Of a stretch of 32,633 nucleotides of DNA, positions 31,920 to 32,633 are shown one piece after another. A program made the position numbers and the translations under genes. The DNA is from Mycobacteriales bacterium (lineage in GTDB: Bacteria > Actinomycetota > Actinomycetes > Mycobacteriales > CADCTP01). The stretch's first letter is position 1; each line of letters opens with the position of its first letter. The notes below the pieces were generated by a model. The model was not told the origin of the DNA and did no database searches. It saw only the letters and a program-made list of their open reading frames with translations. The stretch lies in the NCBI GenBank assembly GCA_035995165.1, contig DASYKU010000155.1:1-32633 (forward strand). Direction: 5' to 3'.

Positions 31920-32633
31920 CTACTCCTCAGCGCCGCCCGCGACGTCCACGACCAGCGGCGTGTCCGGCACCGGGGCGGGCTTGGCCTCGCCGCGGAAGGT
32001 GAACTCCTCCGCGTCGCCCTCGCCCTGGGTGTCGACCACCACGATCTGGCCGGCGGTCAGCTCGCCGAACAGGATCTTCTCGGACAGCGAGTCCTCGATG
32101 TCGCGCTGGATGGTCCGGCGCAACGGCCGGGCCCCGAGCACCGGGTCCCAGCCCTTCTTCGCCAGCAGCGCCTTGGCGCTGACGGTGAGCTCCAGGCCCA
32201 TGTCCTTGTTCTTCAGAGCGCCGTCGACCCGGGTGAGCATGATCTCGACGATGTCGACGATCTCCTCCTGGCTCAACTGGTGGAAGACGATGATGTCGTC
32301 GATCCGGTTGAGGAACTCCGGGCGGAAATGCTGCTTGAGCTCGTCGGTGACCCGGTTCTTCATCCGCTCGTAGTTGCTCGCGGTGTCGTTGCCGGCCTGG
32401 AACCCGAGCGAGACCGCCTTGGCGATGTCCCGGGTGCCGAGGTTGGTGGTGAGGATCAGGACGGTGTTCTTGAAGTCCACGATCCGGCCCTGACCGTCGG
32501 TCAGCCGGCCGTCCTCCAGCACCTGCAACAGCGTGTTGAAGACGTCCGGGTGGGCCTTCTCCACCTCGTCGAACAGCACCACCGAGAACGGCTTGCGCCG
32601 CACCTTCTCGGTCAGCTGGCCACCCTCGTCGTA
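31920..32633 (-). CDS. clpC: ATP-dependent Clp protease ATPase subunit ClpC (partial, C-terminal part)
   Basis: The last 237 residues of the Hsp100 unfoldase that feeds proteins to ClpP. The visible part covers the end of the second AAA+ domain: Walker B SVVLFDEVEKAHPDVF, sensor 1 ILTTNLGTRDI, arginine-finger region FRPEFLNRIDDIIVFH and sensor 2 GARPLRRTIQRDIEDSL. The tail ends with a Pro/Val-rich stretch to TAG 31920-31922. The frame is open to the right edge, so the N-terminal and first AAA+ domains lie outside. Orientation and position after the mutY region agree with M. tuberculosis clpC1 (Rv3596c). Confidence 0.95.
   Translation of the reverse strand, partial: YDEGGQLTEKVRRKPFSVVLFDEVEKAHPDVFNTLLQVLEDGRLTDGQGRIVDFKNTVLILTTNLGTRDIAKAVSLGFQAGNDTASNYERMKNRVTDELKQHFRPEFLNRIDDIIVFHQLSQEEIVDIVEIMLTRVDGALKNKDMGLELTVSAKALLAKKGWDPVLGARPLRRTIQRDIEDSLSEKILFGELTAGQIVVVDTQGEGDAEEFTFRGEAKPAPVPDTPLVVDVAGGAEE

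Overview
The window is chromosomal DNA from a high-GC actinobacterium. It has uniformly very high GC, many GTG starts, CarD, MsiK-type, PadR and PPOX/F420-type families, and TAnnnT -10 elements placed 6-8 bases before start codons, as in actinobacterial leaderless genes. The core gene order matches, from memory, the Mycobacterium tuberculosis stretch Rv3579c-Rv3596c (rlmB, cysS, ispF, ispD, carD, lpqE, radA, disA, Rv3587c, mutY, clpC1). The backbone is therefore conserved housekeeping DNA, and unrelated regulatory and transport cassettes have been inserted between its genes. I cannot fix the genus. No tRNA, rRNA, CRISPR array, transposon or integrase was seen.

Layout. 1-1008 (-): a Tat-exported multicopper oxidase cut by the window edge, followed by about 610 bases of non-coding DNA rich in inverted repeats. 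1622-4106 (+): a transglutaminase-like protein, a thioredoxin-reductase-like flavoprotein and an overlapping SAM methyltransferase. 4238-6549: an orphan sugar-ABC ATPase (MsiK/UgpC type, -) divergent from a LacI-family regulator (+), sharing a control region with CRP-like and LacI-like sites. 6562-8929 (-): cysS-rlmB. 8979-11843 (+): OsmC protein, PadR regulator, and an ABC-2 exporter whose promoter is embedded in a palindrome. 11853-15252 (-): an overlapping PP2C phosphatase, Ser/Thr kinase and FHA protein, divergent from an ECF-like sigma factor (15370-16038 +). The sigma reading frame runs 163 bases antisense into a PPOX-family gene. 16283-17632 (-): a TPR/repeat/membrane protein.

17654-19904 holds the isoprenoid (MEP) genes and carD: ispF (-), an intact ispD (+) divergent from it, and, in the usual ispD place after carD, an IspD-like protein that has lost its nucleotide-binding signature and C-terminal lysine. 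20138-23916 (+): a membrane-anchored thioredoxin-like protein, a UbiA prenyltransferase, an LpqE-like lipoprotein with a Ser/Ala/Pro repeat insert, and radA. 23943-25617 (-): an ECF sigma factor with its membrane partner, sitting between radA and disA. 25751-28617: disA (+), an Rv3587c-like membrane protein (-) and mutY (+). 28710-31858: a metallo-beta-lactamase-fold protein with a TetR regulator (-), divergent from a second ABC-2 exporter (+). 31920-32633 (-): the C-terminal part of clpC.

The most interesting points are the ispD swap, the kinase with phospho-acceptor-like repeats translationally coupled to an FHA protein, the antisense sigma/PPOX overlap, the promoter-operator designs of the two exporter cassettes, and the many leaderless starts. 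All function calls come from reading motifs; no database search was run.
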